Shown here piece by piece: positions 62,318 to 64,000 of a DNA stretch of 64,000 nt. The position numbers and the translations under genes were made by a program. The notes below the pieces were generated by a model, which was not told where the DNA came from, ran no database searches, and was given only the letters and a program-made list of their open reading frames with translations. Source of the DNA: Rhodanobacter denitrificans (lineage in GTDB: Bacteria > Pseudomonadota > Gammaproteobacteria > Xanthomonadales > Rhodanobacteraceae); NCBI GenBank assembly GCA_003241385.1, contig QFPO01000007.1:167877-231876 (forward strand), read 5' to 3'. The first letter of the stretch is position 1. Each line of letters starts with the position of its first letter.

Positions 62318-63844
62318 ATGACCGACCACGACACCCTGCGCCGGATCCTGACCGCGCGCGTCTACGACGTCGCCCGCGAGACCGAACTGGACTATGCGCC
62401 GGCGCTGTCGGCGCGTCTGGGCAACCGCGTCTGGCTCAAGCGCGAGGACAACCAGGCGGTGTTCTCGTTCAAGCTGCGCGGCGCCTACAACAAGATGGTG
62501 CGTCTGACCGACGAGGAGCGCGCGCGCGGTGTGTTCGCCGCGTCCGCCGGCAACCATGCCCAGGGCGTCGCGTTGGCCGCGCGCCGGCTCGGCATCCGCG
62601 CCGTCATCGTGATGCCGGTGACGACGCCCGGCGTCAAGATCGACGCGGTGCGCAGCCACGGCGGCGAGGCGGTCGAGGTCGTGCTGGCCGGCGAGTCCTA
62701 CAGCGACGCGTACCGACACGCGGTCGCGCTCGGAGCCGAGCGCGGCCTCGCCCTGGTCCATCCGTTCGACGATGCCGACGTCATCGCCGGCCAGGGCACG
62801 GTCGCGATGGAGATCCTGCGCCAGCATCCCGGTCCGCTCGACGCGATCTTCGTGCCGGTCGGCGGCGGCGGCCTGATCGCCGGCGTCGCCGCGTACGTCA
62901 AGGCGCTGCGGCCGGAGATCCGCGTGATCGGCGTACAGACCGCCGATTCCGACGCGATGGCGCGCTCGCTCGAAGCCGGCGAGCGCGTGACGCTCGAGGA
63001 TGTCGGCCTGTTCTCCGATGGCACCGCGGTCAAGCAGGTCGGCGCGGAGACCTTCGCGCTGTGCCGCCGCCACGTCGACGCGATCGAGCGCGTCGACACC
63101 GACGCGCTGTGCGCGGCGATCAAGGACGTCTTCACCGATACGCGCAGCCTGCTCGAGCCGGCCGGCGCGCTCGCGGTCGCCGGACTCAAGCAGGTCGCCG
63201 AGCGCGAGCGCCTGCGCGGCGCCAGCCTGATCGCGATCGCGAGCGGTGCCAACGTCAATTTCGACCGCATGCGCTTCGTCGCCGAGCGCGCCGAGGTCGG
63301 CGAAGCGCGCGAGGCGCTGCTCGCGGTGACGATTCCCGAAGAGCGCGGCAGCTTCCGCCGCTTCTGTGCTTTGCTCGGCGGCCGTGCGATCACCGAGTTC
63401 AACTACCGCATCGACGATCCGCATCAGGCGCGTATCTTCGTCGGCCTGCAAGTCGCCTCGCGCGACGAGGGCGCCGCGGTCGCCGCGCATTTCCGCGCGC
63501 ACGGCTTCGCGACGCTCGATCTCACCCACGACGAGCTGTCCAAGCTGCATCTGCGCCACATGATCGGCGGCCGCTCGCCGCTGGCCGTCGACGAGCGCCT
63601 GTGCCGCTTCGACTTCCCCGAGCGCCCCGGCGCGCTCGCGCGCTTCCTCGACGCGCTCGATCCGGCCTGGAACATCAGCCTGTTCCACTACCGCAACCAC
63701 GGCGCCGACTTCGGCCGCATCCTGGTCGGCATCCAGGTGCCCGAGCGCGACCGCGCGGCCTGGCCCGCCTTCCTCGCGCAGCTCGGCTACGCGTACACCG
63801 ACGAGAGCGAGAATCCGGCGTATCGGCTGCTGTTGCGCGGTTGA
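62318..63844 (+). CDS. ilvA: Threonine ammonia-lyase, biosynthetic
   Basis: Encodes 508 aa (E. coli IlvA 514). PLP enzyme that deaminates threonine to 2-oxobutanoate, the first step to isoleucine. The PLP lysine is Lys52 in FSFKLRGAYNKM; SAGNHAQGVALAA and the phosphate-binding VGGGGLIAGVAA are intact. Two C-terminal ACT-like domains (about 330-505) indicate the long form that isoleucine inhibits. ATG 62318 is preferred over the ATG at 62303, which lies inside a TATGCT -10 box (62302-62307); a transcript would then begin almost at the start codon. Divergent from the Tricorn-like gene. The 156 bp after the stop hold nothing recognisable. Confidence 0.95.
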   Translation: MTDHDTLRRILTARVYDVARETELDYAPALSARLGNRVWLKREDNQAVFSFKLRGAYNKMVRLTDEERARGVFAASAGNHAQGVALAARRLGIRAVIVMPVTTPGVKIDAVRSHGGEAVEVVLAGESYSDAYRHAVALGAERGLALVHPFDDADVIAGQGTVAMEILRQHPGPLDAIFVPVGGGGLIAGVAAYVKALRPEIRVIGVQTADSDAMARSLEAGERVTLEDVGLFSDGTAVKQVGAETFALCRRHVDAIERVDTDALCAAIKDVFTDTRSLLEPAGALAVAGLKQVAERERLRGASLIAIASGANVNFDRMRFVAERAEVGEAREALLAVTIPEERGSFRRFCALLGGRAITEFNYRIDDPHQARIFVGLQVASRDEGAAVAAHFRAHGFATLDLTHDELSKLHLRHMIGGRSPLAVDERLCRFDFPERPGALARFLDALDPAWNISLFHYRNHGADFGRILVGIQVPERDRAAWPAFLAQLGYAYTDESENPAYRLLLRG

Positions 63845-64000
63845 GTGCCTCGTCCTTTGTCGACGCGTTATCGCGTTCGTCGCCGGTGTGTTCGCTCCCT
63901 GATTGTCAGCCCTGTTGCGAGACGCTGAGCACACGAGCGTGAGGAGCGGTGCGCCTGCGGCTGCGTGCGGGCGTTAAAAAGCCGCATCCGGTCATCGAAG

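Noticed and set aside
58711..63942. A plus-strand open frame of over 1700 codons spanning the Tricorn-like gene and ilvA
   Set aside because: It reads through two well-supported genes in other frames and shows no recognisable domain; high G+C removes stop codons from shadow frames.
63845..64000. A possible gene or terminator at the right edge
   Set aside because: No frame with a start signal and no stable hairpin with a T run could be seen in the remaining 156 bp.

Overview
The window is about 70% G+C, nearly gapless and almost entirely chromosomal housekeeping DNA, apart from one short AT-richer insert. Several arrangements point to a gammaproteobacterium of the order Lysobacterales (Xanthomonadales), probably Rhodanobacteraceae or a close relative: trmL beside gpsA-secB-rhodanese, a GspE-type ATPase divergent from glyQS, an ECF sigma factor overlapping a PknB-type kinase with TPRs, many CadC-like winged-helix proteins, Oar-like TonB receptors and a Tricorn-like S41 protease. 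The family assignment is inference. No rRNA, tRNA, CRISPR array, prophage or insertion sequence was seen.

Layout. 1-8.1 kb: secreted choice-of-anchor protein, S8 subtilase, ECF sigma factor and membrane Ser/Thr kinase, all on + and mostly overlapping. 8.1-16 kb: SDR dehydrogenase, secreted alpha/beta hydrolase, panE, a DUF4156 lipoprotein and an M16 peptidase. 16-20.4 kb: a 49-residue membrane peptide behind a textbook sigma-54 promoter, then trmL, gpsA, secB, rhodanese and an AEC transporter. 20.5-31.2 kb: CadC-like regulator with PD40 repeats, methyltransferase, AraC regulator plus TonB receptor, PGPGW membrane protein, ABC ATPase and a gamma-glutamyltransferase-family enzyme. 31.2-32.75 kb: an AT-richer accessory patch with a toxin-antitoxin pair, an orphan lipoprotein and a decayed second copy of the gamma-glutamyltransferase 3' end. 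32.8-45.1 kb: AI-2E exporter, acid phosphatase, a probable small RNA gene, lipoprotein, plsB, ttcA, rdgC, YgjP peptidase, hemH with a hydrolase, and a secreted protein with a C-terminal sorting-like tail. 45.1-53 kb: SYLF protein, tatABC, a ribbon-helix-helix-like small protein, GspE-type ATPase and glyQS. 53-63.8 kb: a frameshifted winged-helix relic, a winged-helix/kinase/TPR membrane protein divergent from a 14-repeat RCC1 protein, a Tricorn-like protease and ilvA.

How it fits together. Two membrane Ser/Thr kinases stand next to genes for exported proteins. One (5.9 kb) is coupled to an ECF sigma factor without a visible anti-sigma, which matches the known phosphorylation-activated ECF43/EcfK-PknS logic. 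The other (53.6-56.4 kb) carries its own DNA-binding domain. Other items worth attention are the sigma-54-driven micropeptide, the free-standing sRNA with a near-consensus promoter and a strong terminator, and a short 'IF-DDFE'-like motif shared by three exported proteins.
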